Positions 50,517 through 59,905 of a stretch of DNA of 64,000 bases are shown here, piece after piece (the first letter of the stretch is position 1; the number at the start of each line of letters is the position of its first letter). The stretch comes from FEB-10 sp963710645 (GTDB taxonomy: Bacteria; Acidobacteriota; Thermoanaerobaculia; Thermoanaerobaculales; Sulfomarinibacteraceae), in the NCBI GenBank assembly GCA_963710645.1, contig CAVQBD010000009.1:1674001-1738000 (forward strand), written 5' to 3'. Position numbers and translations under genes: made by a program. Below the pieces are notes generated by a model. It did not search any database. It was given only the letters and a program-made list of their open reading frames with translations, and was not told the origin of the DNA.

Positions 50517-52244
50517 ATGAGTCGTTGGGACCGCTTTTTTCAGATGGTTTTTGGCGGCATCGTGCTCACGGCGGTGGTGTTGCCCTGTGATGCCCAACAA
50601 TGGAGTGGCTACGTGTCGGCACCGGACGGTGTGCAACTGGCGACCGATGTCTACCTGCCCGTTGGGAACGGCCCCTGGCCTGTGGTTCTGACGCGCACCC
50701 CATATAACAAACGAGATCCTGGACACTACGGTCCCTGGTGTCAGACTCTCGCGCAAAACGGCTACGCCTGCGTTGCGCAGGACTGCCGGGGACGCTTCGA
50801 ATCGGGAGGAGCCGACACCATCTTCCGCGACGCTGGACGCGACGGTCGCGCCACCATCGAGTGGATCGCCGACCAGAATTGGTGCAACGGCTCGATTGCC
50901 AGTGTCGGTGGATCGGCCATGGGTGTGACCGGCTATGCCATGGCGCCAGGGGCGCCGCCCGAGCTGAAATGTATTGTCGCCGCGGTCGCCACCCCGGACA
51001 TCTACGGCCACATTTTCTCTCGCGGCGGCACCGTGCACTGGGAGCTGGCGTACAACTGGTTGGAGGGGCAGGGATCGATCGGTGCATTCGACGATTTCCT
51101 CGAGCATCGGTTGCGGGATGAATGGTGGAACGACTACGACTGGTTGTCCTCGCCGAACACCGTCAACGTCAAGACCCTTCATTTTGGGGGCTGGTGGGAC
51201 CTCTATATCCAGGGGCCCATCGACGCGTTTCATGAGTACCGACACAACGGCGGCCCGGGAGCAGCGGGCAACCAGTACCTCATCATGGGGCCATGGCACC
51301 ACTTCTCGTTGGACGCAGACTGGATGGCGCAGACATTCCCAGGTGACCGGGTGACAGGTGAGCTCAGATTCCCTGACAACGCTTTCCCGGGCGGCTGGCC
51401 GTTTGCTGACGATGGGTGGGGGATGCTGCTCGACTGGCTTGGTTTTTGTCTCGAGGATGAGCCCACCCGGGCGGCTTCTTGGCCCGAGGTCCAGGTCTAC
51501 CTGATGGGAGCCGTCGGTGAGTCGGATGCACCGGGAAATCGGTGGCTCGGCCTCCGAGACTGGCCTCCCCGAACCTCAGACGTGCCCTACTATCTGACCG
51601 CTCAGGGTGATTTGACCCGGACCGTTCCGAACGACGGCCAGCTGATGTTGGAGATTGACCCCGGCGATCCGGTGCCGACCCTTGGCGGAGCCAATCACTT
51701 CGCGGACATCGAGGTGGACGACCGGCCAATGGGAATCGGCCCATATGATCAGCGTTCGTTGGAGGAACGTGACGATCTCCTGACCTTCACCAGCCCGGTG
51801 CTCGGCGAACCGGTCACGGTGGCGGGCCGAGTTCGTTGCCGACTGTGGATCCGCCCCGATTCTCCGGACCTCGACCTGAGTGTTCGCCTCACCGACGTCT
51901 ACCCCGACGGGCGTTCCATGCACGTGCTCGACTCCGTCCAGCGCGCCCGGATGCGCTGCGGTGACGACCGTGAGTGTCTGCTCGTGCCCGGAGAGCCAAC
52001 CTTGATCGAGGTCGATCTGTGGTCAACGGCCATCGTATTCAACGCCGGACATCAGATCCGCGTGGCCGTTGCCGGGTCGAACTGGCCCCGGTTCGAGGTC
52101 AATCCGAACGATGGCGGCGATCTCAGGACGGGCACACCCACGGTGGTGCATCCCACACTGTTGTTCGGCGACCAGTACCCGTCCGCCCTTCATCTTCCGG
52201 TCATCCCCCCGCCGCGCCAACCGCACGGAAGGCGAACTCCGTAG
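50517..52244 (+). CDS. CocE/NonD-family serine hydrolase (S15 type), secreted
   Basis: A 575-residue enzyme with a signal peptide (about 1-26). Alpha/beta-hydrolase domain: YLPVGNGPWPVVLTRTPYNK, nucleophile Ser in GSIASVGGSAMG, Asp in GGWWDLY and His in GPWHHFS. The C-terminal jelly-roll (about 400-570) is typical of X-Pro dipeptidyl-peptidase/cocaine-esterase relatives. It hydrolyses acyl esters, beta-lactam-like amides or peptides; substrate unknown. RBS GGGAGG at normal distance. The SDR gene follows on the same strand after 128 bp. Confidence 0.9.
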   Translation: MSRWDRFFQMVFGGIVLTAVVLPCDAQQWSGYVSAPDGVQLATDVYLPVGNGPWPVVLTRTPYNKRDPGHYGPWCQTLAQNGYACVAQDCRGRFESGGADTIFRDAGRDGRATIEWIADQNWCNGSIASVGGSAMGVTGYAMAPGAPPELKCIVAAVATPDIYGHIFSRGGTVHWELAYNWLEGQGSIGAFDDFLEHRLRDEWWNDYDWLSSPNTVNVKTLHFGGWWDLYIQGPIDAFHEYRHNGGPGAAGNQYLIMGPWHHFSLDADWMAQTFPGDRVTGELRFPDNAFPGGWPFADDGWGMLLDWLGFCLEDEPTRAASWPEVQVYLMGAVGESDAPGNRWLGLRDWPPRTSDVPYYLTAQGDLTRTVPNDGQLMLEIDPGDPVPTLGGANHFADIEVDDRPMGIGPYDQRSLEERDDLLTFTSPVLGEPVTVAGRVRCRLWIRPDSPDLDLSVRLTDVYPDGRSMHVLDSVQRARMRCGDDRECLLVPGEPTLIEVDLWSTAIVFNAGHQIRVAVAGSNWPRFEVNPNDGGDLRTGTPTVVHPTLLFGDQYPSALHLPVIPPPRQPHGRRTP

Positions 52245-52372
52245 TCCGAGGAGGGTCGAGGACGCCACCGTTGAGGTGTTAGGATTGACCGAACAGATGG
52301 GTGATTCCCCAAGATGGCGACGAGTTCTTCTGCAGAATGTCGAACGGAACTGGGGACAGAGGGAGGCCCGCC

Positions 52373-53368
52373 GTGATCTCCAGGATGGTCCAAGTGTTGG
52401 GCGTTGCTGTCATCGTCGCGGTATGTGTCTCCTGCGGCGCGGAATCGAGGCACGGGCCCGGCGACTCGGCAGCGGGGAATTCAAACGCCTTGCGGGGGGA
52501 AATGAAGATGGCCGACCGAATCTGTCTGGTGACCGGTGCGACCTCGGGTATCGGCAAGGTCACGGCTGCTGCCCTGGCTGAGGAGGGGGCAACCGTCATT
52601 GTGGTGAGCCGCGACGAGAAACGGTGCGCCGACACCGTGGACGAGATCCGTGCTTCCAGCGGCAATCCAGCCGTGGAATACATACGGGCGGACCTGTCCG
52701 ATCTCAGCCAGGTGCGTGAGCTCGCCGAGCAGGTCAACGGCAGCTATCCGCGTCTGGATGTCCTGGTCAATAATGCGGGGGCGTATTTTCTCAAGCGCCT
52801 GGAGAGCGCCGACGGGTATGAAATGACGTTGGCGCTGAACTACTTGAGCCCCTTTATGCTGACCAATCTTCTGCTTCCGTCGCTCGAGGCAAGCGAGTCC
52901 GCCCGTGTCATCAATGTCGCGTCCAACGCCCACAAACAGGGAGTCATCGATTTCGACGACCTCCAGTCGCAGAACGATTACGTGGGTCTGCAGGCCTATG
53001 CCCAGTCGAAGCTGGCGTTGGTCTTGTTCACTTACGAACTTGCGAGGCAGTTAGAGGGCAGCGCCGTGACCGTCAACGCACTTACCCCGGGCCTCGTGGC
53101 CACCCGTTTCGGAAGAAACAACGGCTGGTTGAGATTTCATGTGCGACGACTCGTAAGACGGGAGATCAGCCCCGAGGAGGGTGCGCAGACGAGCATTTAC
53201 CTCGCCACCTCAGCGGAGGTTGAGGGAGTCACCGGGAATTACTATTCCAAGAGCAAACCGGCGAAATCATCCGAAAGCTCTCATGATCTCGATCTCGCGG
53301 CCCGCTTGTGGCAGGTCAGCAGCGATTTGACGGGGTTGGACAATACAGAAGACGACTCCCCTCCGTGA
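52373..53368 (+). CDS. Short-chain dehydrogenase with N-terminal lipoprotein-like signal
   Basis: 331 residues from GTG 52373, which has a clear GGAGG at 6 nt spacing. The first about 24 residues form a hydrophobic helix ending VCVSC, a possible lipobox. After a 20-residue linker comes a complete SDR: TGATSGIG cofactor motif, NNAGAY, catalytic Ser-Tyr-Lys with YAQSK, and LTPGLV. It is closest to retinol-dehydrogenase-like SDRs. An internal start at 52507 (MADRICLVTGAT) also follows a GGGGGG stretch and would give a normal cytosolic SDR. Either two forms are made or one annotation is wrong. Confidence 0.82.
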   Translation: MISRMVQVLGVAVIVAVCVSCGAESRHGPGDSAAGNSNALRGEMKMADRICLVTGATSGIGKVTAAALAEEGATVIVVSRDEKRCADTVDEIRASSGNPAVEYIRADLSDLSQVRELAEQVNGSYPRLDVLVNNAGAYFLKRLESADGYEMTLALNYLSPFMLTNLLLPSLEASESARVINVASNAHKQGVIDFDDLQSQNDYVGLQAYAQSKLALVLFTYELARQLEGSAVTVNALTPGLVATRFGRNNGWLRFHVRRLVRREISPEEGAQTSIYLATSAEVEGVTGNYYSKSKPAKSSESSHDLDLAARLWQVSSDLTGLDNTEDDSPP

Positions 53369-53420
53369 ATCACGGGGATTCCGTTTCAGGGGCGGGTGGG
53401 GACCGTGAGCAGGTGGTCGG

Positions 53421-53777
53421 TTAAAACGGCTTGGCAACCGCCAGCCAGGCGGCGACCCCGCCCAGGGCGGGCAACATGAGCCACAGTACAGGCGTCCACT
53501 CCGGCCGGCGCCGGAGCGGCCACGCCGATGCGGCGAGCAGTATCCAGAGGCCGACCTTCAGCCAGGCCCAGGTGGGGATTTTCCCGAAGAAGCCGAGCCG
53601 CGCCAGAAGGCCGAAACCGGCCACCAGAATCACCGCCGCCGACACGCCGTGGACGATGCTGGCGAGCTTTCTCAGACGAGCGTCGGCGCTTTGACCGAGC
53701 ACGGCCAGGCTGCCCAGCGAGGTGAATAGAAAGAGAATCGCGACCAGGTGCAGGATCTTGTACGTCAGGTAGCTCAC
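53421..53777 (-). CDS. Small four-helix membrane protein
   Basis: 118 residues from GTG 53777, with AAGGAGG upstream. Four transmembrane segments: about 5-25 (HLVAILFLFTSLG), 38-60, 68-85 and 92-112. Resembles small SirB2/DUF-type bacterial membrane proteins with a leading YLTYKILHLVAI, but no firm family. It is in frame with the broken dehydrogenase upstream, which is coincidental; the RBS and start define it as a separate gene. Confidence 0.75.
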   Translation of the reverse strand: MSYLTYKILHLVAILFLFTSLGSLAVLGQSADARLRKLASIVHGVSAAVILVAGFGLLARLGFFGKIPTWAWLKVGLWILLAASAWPLRRRPEWTPVLWLMLPALGGVAAWLAVAKPF

Positions 53778-53872
53778 AAGCGCCTCCTTGAGGTCATAAC
53801 AGCGGCGAGGGAAGAGCCTTTCCAGAGAGACCCTCGGACGGGGGGATGCCAAACCCCGACGGTGGGTCAAAC

Positions 53873-56336
53873 CTAGGCCTTGATGCGCTCCATCTTCGGG
53901 TCGTACATGGGTCGCAGCGAAACCTCGCGCCGGGTAACGGGTGCCGGCGATGTCGATCTGCCACTCGCCCTCTTGCAGGTAGGCCTTGTTGATGGGCTCG
54001 CCGGCCTCGATCATGGCCAGACCCACGGCGCCACCGAGGGTGTGGCCGTAGCTGGCCGCGCGGATATAGCCCACCGCCTTGTTGTTTCGATACACCACCT
54101 CGGCGTGGTAGAGCAGCGGTTCGGGGTCCGAAACAAGCACCTGCAACAGACGACGGTTGTAGGCGGGCCCCTGCGCTTTCTTTTCGACGCAGTAGGCCTT
54201 GCCGATGAAGTCCGGCTTGGACAGATCCACGACGAATCCGAGACCGGTCTCGTAGGCATCGTCGGTGTTGTCGATGTCGTGACCGTAATCGCGATAGCCC
54301 TTTTCCATGCGCAGGCTGCCCAGGGCTCTGAGACCGGCGTGGCGGAGACCGAAGTTCGCACCCGCCTCGACCACGCGGTCGTAGACGTACACGGCCTGTT
54401 CCGCGGGGATGTTGAGCTCGTAGCCGAGCTCGCCGACATAGGTGATGCGGTTGCATTGCACCCGCGCGAAGCCGATGTCGATCTCGCGCGCGGTGCGAAA
54501 GGGGAAGGCCTCGTTGGACAGATCCGCCGAGGTGATGGACTGCAGCAGCTCGCGGGATTTGGGGCCTTGCACGTTGAGCTGGCCAATGCCGCCGGTGATG
54601 TCGGTGACGAAGCAATGGGCGTCTGATGGGATATGACGCCTGAGCCAGGTTTCCACGTGGCGGTGCATGGTGTCGGTGACCACCACGATGAAATGATCCT
54701 CGGCCAGCTTGGTCACGGTGACGTCGGCCTCGAGCATTCCTCGCTCGTTGAGCCATTGGGTGTAGGTGATGGTCTCCACCGGACCGTTGACGCTGTTGGC
54801 CGAGATGTGGTCGAGCACCCTTCCGGCGTCGCGTCCCTGGACCAGGAACTTGCCCATGAAGGTCATGTCCATGGCGATGACGCCCTCGCGGCAGGCCCTG
54901 TGCTCCGATTCCCAATATGGGAACCAGTTCTGACGTCCCCAGGAGAGCTTCTCGACCTTGGGTTCGCGACCCTCCGGCGCGAACCAGGCGGGGCTTTCCC
55001 AGCCGCTCACGTCGGTGAAGTAGGCGCGCTGATCCTGCAGACGATCGTGGAACGGCGAGCGCTTGCAGTCGCGGGCGGTCTGGGGCACGCGGGTCGGGTA
55101 GTGGCGCCGGTAGACCATCCCGAGCGTCTCGACGACCCGTGTCTTGCGATATTCGGGATTGCACTGATAGGGGTGGAAGCGATCCACATTGATGCCTGTG
55201 ATGTCGGCGCCCGGGTCGCCGGTGGTGATCCACTGGGCCATGATCTTGCCGAGGCCGCCTGCCGGTGATGATGCCGATGGAGTTGAGCCCCGCGGCGACG
55301 AAGTAGTTCTCGATCTCCGGCGCCTCGCCGAAGGCCACGCCCATGTCGGGGGTGAAGCTCTCCGGACCGCAGAAGAACTTCCTGATGCCGACCTCGGTCG
55401 AGATGGGGATGCGGCTCATGGCCTTTTCGAGGAAGGGCGTCATGCGATCCCAGTCGGGCTCGATTTCGCCAAAGGAGAAATCATCGGGGACGCCGTTCAC
55501 CTTCCAGGGGGCGCAGACCGGCTCAAAGAGGCCGATCATCAGACCGCCGCCTTCTTCTCGGTAGTAGCCGTGACAGGAGGGATCCTCGATGATGGGAAGC
55601 TCGCGCGTCATTTCCTCGATGGGCTCGGTGATGAGGTAGTAGTGCTCGGTGGACTGGTTCGGGATGCTGACGCCGTTGAGGGCGCCGAGCTGTCTGGCCC
55701 ACATGCCGGCGCAATTGACCACGAATTCCGCCTCGATCGTACCGAGGGTCGTGGTCACGCCGGTGGCGCGGCCGGTTGGAGGTGGTGACGCCCGTGACCG
55801 ACACGCCCTCGATGATCTTCACGCCCTGTTGGCGCGCGCCTTTGGCCAGGGCCATGGTGGCGTCCACGGGATTGACGCGCCCGTCCTGCTGCAAATAAAA
55901 GCCCGCCTCGATGTCGTCCACCCTGGCCAGGGGGAAGAGCCTCTTGATCTCGTCGGGGCCGATCTCCTCGACGTCGTTGCCGCAGAATCGGTTGAAGGCC
56001 GCGACCCGGCGATACTCCTCCACGCGGTCCGAGTCCGCGGCCAGCTCGATGAAGCCCAGCGGCTCGAAGCCGGTGCTCGAGCCCGGTCTCCGCCTCGAGG
56101 CGGCCGTAGAGATCGCGCGTGTACATGCGCATCTCCACCGAGGTCTCCGAGGTCGAGCCGAAGGTGGTCATCAGGCCCGCCGCGTGCCAGGTCGTGCCCG
56201 AGGTGAGCTGGTCGCGCTCGATGAGGACCACGTCGCTCCAGCCGAGGTGGCCGAGGTGATAGGCGATGGAGCAACCGATGACGCCGCCGCCGATGATGAC
56301 GACGCGAGCTTGTCGAGGAAATCCCTGATCAGCCAA
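53873..56336 (-). pseudogene. Dimethylglycine/sarcosine dehydrogenase-like FAD + GcvT protein with four frameshifts
   Basis: A gene of about 819 residues if repaired, with TTG start 56336. The N-terminal DAO-type FAD domain has VVIIGGGVIGCSIAYHLGH and ERDQLTSGTTWHAAGLM. The middle part has CGPESFTPDMGVAFGEAP. The C-terminal GCV_T domain has GPKSRELLQSI and GLRALGSLRMEKGYRDYGHD, ending VSLRPMYDPKMERIKA. Reading continues only if one base is removed at each of about 56071, 55775, 55260 and 53924. 2464 bp minus 4 is divisible by 3. No other stops occur. It would oxidise N-methyl groups with transfer to tetrahydrofolate. Either recent decay or sequencing error. Confidence 0.8.
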
Positions 56337-56390
56337 CCCGCCTCCCTTGGTGAGGCCGCCCGGACCTCCATGGGTATGGTAAACCGTACG

Positions 56391-57836
56391 TCAATTCACG
56401 ACCGGTATCCAGCGGTTGAGATCGCCGAACAAAAACCCGTCGGCGAACAGCGGCGCAGGACAGGTCGCGACAAAGATCTCGATGCTGGCGTCCGGATTCT
56501 CGCCCGTGAGGTCCGCGGTGGACCGGATGGACACGATCTCCGGGTTGGTCTGCACCCTGCCCAGGTTGAGCCCGTTGGTAACCAGGATCTGCGACCTCGA
56601 GGTGCCGAGATCGTGGACCGTGATGAGGCTGCCCTGCAGGGCAGCCACCCGCGTGCCGGTGGCGTCCATGGAGGACGCTCCGGATCCGCCTCCGGGATCG
56701 GGCATGTCCACAAAGGCGCCGGTGTCGCGATCGTGGACCATCAGGCCCGGAATGCCGGTCGTGTTTCCGAAGTCGGGACTGGTTGTGAAAAATGCGATTT
56801 TCGTCCCGTCCGCCGACACCGCGGGTGACCAGTTGTCGCCCGCAGTGGTCTGTGTGATCTGACGCAGCGTGCCGGATGCGATCTCGAGGTGGTACACCTC
56901 TTCGTTGAGGTCGGAGTTGAGCCCCACGAGGTTCTCTTCGCTGGACAGAACCACGAAGTGTCCATCGGCGCTGACATTCCATGACCACGCCAGGGACTGG
57001 AGTTGGGTGAGCTGCGAGATATGACCGCTCGCCACCTCGACCATGAAGAGCTGTGTTCGGGTTTCCGGGTTGCCGCCCGTGAAGTCGTTCGAGGAGCTGA
57101 AAATGACGCGGTCGCCGGCCCGTGTGATCTGCGGTCCGTGGTTTCCGTATTCGGTGCTCTGGGTCAGCTGCGTCTCGGTGCCGCCAAGACGGTCATACAG
57201 CATGATTTCGCGGTTGCCGTCGGGGTTCTGACCCAGTGGGTCGCACTCCGATTCGTACACCACGAGGCCGCCGTCACCATTCACCTGCGGATTGCCGGTT
57301 AAGCATCCTTCTTCGCCGATGGCGATGAGCTCTGACGACACCAGGTCTTCAAGGTAGGTGCCGCCCGGGTTGAGGGTGTACGCAATCCAGCGCGCGTCGT
57401 GGCTGACGCTGCCGAAGCCGGCGTAGTCCACACCCGAGGTGGTGTCTGTGATCTGACGGATCGAACACGAGATGGGCGGGCCGTTCTGGTTCACGATGTG
57501 GGTTGCCCTGCCGCCGACGCCGATGGTCCCCTGGCGAAAATTCTCGGCGGCTGCCACCTCATAGCTCACGCTTCCGTTGCCGTACCCGGTGGAACCCGAA
57601 GTGATCGTGATCCATGGTTGGAAGGTCACGGCCCCCCATGGGCAGTTCGGGACCGATGTTTGTACTGTGAAGAAACCGACCCCCCCGCCCGAGCCGTAGC
57701 TCGAGGTCGCGGGACTGATGGTGATGGTGCACGGATCCATGGGATCAGCGGCGAGTGATGCAGTTGACCAGGAAATCAGTGCGGCAATACACAGCGCACA
57801 GCTCAGACCCAGCATCGTGAATCGGTTCTCCGACAT
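56391..57836 (-). CDS. Secreted BACON + TolB-like propeller protein
   Basis: A 481-residue exported protein: signal peptide about 1-29 (TASLAADP). A BACON-like beta domain (about 36-115) has CTITISPATSSYGSGGG and NCPWGAVTFQPWITITSG. A TolB/PD40-type propeller follows (about 120-450) with SVSHDARWIAYTL, ITRAGDRVIFSSSN, NVSADGHFVVLSSEEN and AVSADGTKIAFFTTS. The tail LFADGFLFGDLNRW matches the GFexGDxxxW motif seen elsewhere in the window. RBS GAGGAGG. Likely cell-surface or extracellular. Confidence 0.87.
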   Translation of the reverse strand: MSENRFTMLGLSCALCIAALISWSTASLAADPMDPCTITISPATSSYGSGGGVGFFTVQTSVPNCPWGAVTFQPWITITSGSTGYGNGSVSYEVAAAENFRQGTIGVGGRATHIVNQNGPPISCSIRQITDTTSGVDYAGFGSVSHDARWIAYTLNPGGTYLEDLVSSELIAIGEEGCLTGNPQVNGDGGLVVYESECDPLGQNPDGNREIMLYDRLGGTETQLTQSTEYGNHGPQITRAGDRVIFSSSNDFTGGNPETRTQLFMVEVASGHISQLTQLQSLAWSWNVSADGHFVVLSSEENLVGLNSDLNEEVYHLEIASGTLRQITQTTAGDNWSPAVSADGTKIAFFTTSPDFGNTTGIPGLMVHDRDTGAFVDMPDPGGGSGASSMDATGTRVAALQGSLITVHDLGTSRSQILVTNGLNLGRVQTNPEIVSIRSTADLTGENPDASIEIFVATCPAPLFADGFLFGDLNRWIPVVN

Positions 57837-57942
57837 CGTCGGCCTCCTCGGAGGACACCCCTGTCAATTTAGACGGCTTTGCCGGATGGCACCACCTTTT
57901 TGTGGGCGTCGCGAGCGGCGACACACAGGAGGTTGTGTTGGG

Positions 57943-57969
57943 CGCCCATGGGGTGTGCTCCCATGGGCG
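57943..57969. promoter_or_regulatory. Perfect 10-bp inverted repeat with two CCCATGGG palindromes
   Basis: CGCCCATGGG (57943-57952) and CCCATGGGCG (57960-57969) with a 7-nt spacer. Each arm is itself nearly palindromic, so this could be either a hairpin or a tandem operator. It lies between the BACON gene start and the ABM-like gene stop, both minus strand. Confidence 0.45.
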
Positions 57970-58077
57970 GCGGAGTGCCGGCTGCCGCGGCATCAGACAA
58001 GAACCGGCGAACCACCGGTCACGCGATATCCGGTGCCGGCCTTGCGTGGAGACCCTGGGGCCGCTGTCCCCTTCGCC

Positions 58078-58377
58078 CTATTCCCTGAGCGCCTCGAGTA
58101 CGCGGTAGACCTCGATGTGTGGCTCTCCCTCCGCCTGATACGACTCGGCGATGGTCGCTCGGAGTTCTGAATCGCGATAGGCATTGAACGCGTCCTGGGA
58201 CTCCCAGAGATACAGTCCAGCGTACTCTCCGGTGACCGCGTCCTGGAGATAGTATTTTTGTTGCAATCCTTGCAGCGCTCTGAACTCCGGCGCCCGCTCC
58301 TCCATGACCTGCCTCACCTCGTCGGGCGGGAGCGCGGATCGGAATCGGACAAGAAGCATCAGGACGGGTTCATTCAT
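58078..58377 (-). CDS. Dimeric alpha/beta-barrel (YdhR/ABM-like) protein
   Basis: A 99-residue soluble protein with the pattern of stress-responsive or monooxygenase-like dimeric alpha/beta barrels: VLMLLVRFRSALPPDEVRQV, LQGLQQKYYLQDAVTGEYAG, LYLWESQDAFNAYRDSEL and IEVYRVLEAL. GGAGG precedes the ATG. Such proteins oxidise aromatics without cofactors or simply bind small ligands; the role here is unknown. Confidence 0.8.
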   Translation of the reverse strand: MNEPVLMLLVRFRSALPPDEVRQVMEERAPEFRALQGLQQKYYLQDAVTGEYAGLYLWESQDAFNAYRDSELRATIAESYQAEGEPHIEVYRVLEALRE

Positions 58378-58476
58378 TTCATGTCCTCCGACGGGTGATC
58401 GATACCCGAGATTTTGGATGAGTATAGAACGGGTGAAGGAGGTCGTTCTGAGGCGCGACGTCGCAGTGAGCTCGAT

Positions 58477-59603
58477 TCAGGGCCGCACGGCGGCCGCCGC
58501 GAGAGCCGCCAGTGCCGTGGCCAGCGCGGCTCCAACCGCGTAGACCAGGCGAAATCCTCCGGCCGCATACACGGCAGTCATGATCACAGGTCCGAGAGTC
58601 TGGCCGAGCCGCAGCACGGTCCCGTTGAGGGACATGAATGCGGCCCGCTGGTCGTCGGGTGCGAGAGCCGCCACCAGTGACATGACCACGGGGATCGTGG
58701 TGGCGAAGGCGAAGCCGAGCAGGACCGCGGGGATCGCGAGCGCCGCTGTGAACGGGGCGAACGGGATGGCCGCGAGGCCGAGGGCGAAGGAGAGGAGCCC
58801 GATCTGCAGCAATCTCGGTTCGGGGACCCGTGCGGACAACCGTCCGAGTTGGGACGATACAACCGCGTTGACGGCCGACAGCGAGGTCATGATCATGCCG
58901 ATAACCAGCGGCGATGACTGGAATTTGTCGGCCATGTAGAGCGGCAGGAAGGTGATGTAGGCGCCGTACAGCAAGACGAAAATACCGCAGCTGCAGGTGT
59001 AGAGCACCAAAACCGGCGGTCGGCGGATCTCCCGCCACACGCCGCCGAGGTACGCCCCCAGACGTTGCGTTCGAATCACAGGGGGCTCGTGGAGACGGGT
59101 CGCCACCAGGGCTGCGACGGGCAGCGCCAGGATCGGGAGCGCGAACGGCCAGTGCCATCCGATCATGGCGAGCCCGCCGCCGAGAAGCGGGTAGGTGGCG
59201 GTTCCGATCGACAGAACGCTCGCGTTATAACCCATTGCCGTGGTGCGCTGACGGCCCTGGAAGAGGTCGCCGACGAGGGTGAGGTTGATGGACGCAAGGG
59301 CGGCCGCCCCAACCCCCTGAAGCAGGCGGAGGACGAGCAGGGGGTGCAGGCCTTGAGCCAGGCTGCAGGCACCGCCGGCGATACCAAACAACACCGGCGA
59401 CGGCACCAGTACCCGCTTGCGCCCAAATCGATCGGCGGCAATGCCGAGCAGCGGGGTCAAAATCACGCCGGGCAGCGTGAACATCGTGATGACGAACCCG
59501 ATCTGATGGACCGGCACACCGAGCGCGACGCGGAGCTGAGGCAGCGCGGGCCGATGCTGGCGACGCCGAGAACCGCCATCAGGGTCACGGCGAACAGGAC
59601 TCG
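58477..59603 (-). pseudogene. MFS transporter, 5' truncated and frameshifted
   Basis: A major-facilitator protein with about 12 transmembrane helices: FVITMFTLPGVILTPLLGIA, DRFGRKRVLVPS (the MFS loop 2-3 motif), and YNASVLSIGTATYPLLGGG. The first helix is found only in another frame (VLFAVTLMAVLGVASIGP). One base is missing near 59546-59553, where it should join PALPQLRVALG. No start codon is available in that frame, since the sequence meets the opposite-strand remnant at about 59.6 kb. Likely an efflux transporter of the Bcr/drug-resistance type before decay. Confidence 0.7.
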
Positions 59604-59809
59604 CCGCTCGCTGGGCCGCGCTCGGATTTATCGGCGTCGCCGCGACCCGCGGTGACGTACCGATCTTCGAAAACGAGAGCGGGATCGTCGCCGGTGGTAT
59701 CGGCGGGCGCTTCCTCTTCCGGCCCCAGGACAGCCTGTGGGTCGGCATCGATGTCGCGAAGGGACCCGAGGACTACGTGCTGTACGTCGTGGCCGGTCAC
59801 AAGTGGTGA
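59590..59809 (+). pseudogene. C-terminal end of an outer-membrane beta-barrel protein
   Basis: An open frame without any start codon encodes RWAALGFIGVAATRGDVPIF, GGIGGRFLFRPQDSLWVGID and DVAKGPEDYVLYVVAGHKW, then stop. Alternating hydrophobic strands and a terminal aromatic (W) residue are typical of Omp85/surface-antigen or similar barrels. The N-terminal hundreds of residues are missing. The fragment lies head-to-head with and overlaps the truncated MFS gene. Confidence 0.6.
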
Positions 59810-59905
59810 GAGTGGGAGGGCTCCTTTAACAGCTGTCGGGGGCTGATACAGCAACAGATGTATAACGGAACCCTTGGGCGGCTCAGGTTCGAAGTTTCGG
59901 TCGCC

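Noticed and set aside
53421..55241. A single 606-codon minus-strand frame covering part of the dehydrogenase and the small membrane protein.
   Set aside because: It joins two genes by a frameshift. The dehydrogenase really ends in another frame at 53873, and the membrane protein has its own RBS and GTG at 53777.
57840..57905. GGCAAAGCC stretch on the minus strand upstream of the BACON gene, reminiscent of c-di-GMP (GEMM) riboswitches.
   Set aside because: The rest of the GEMM-I core (paired helices, GGG..AAACC, tetraloop receptor) could not be found; a short hairpin match alone is not enough. A covariance-model search would settle it.
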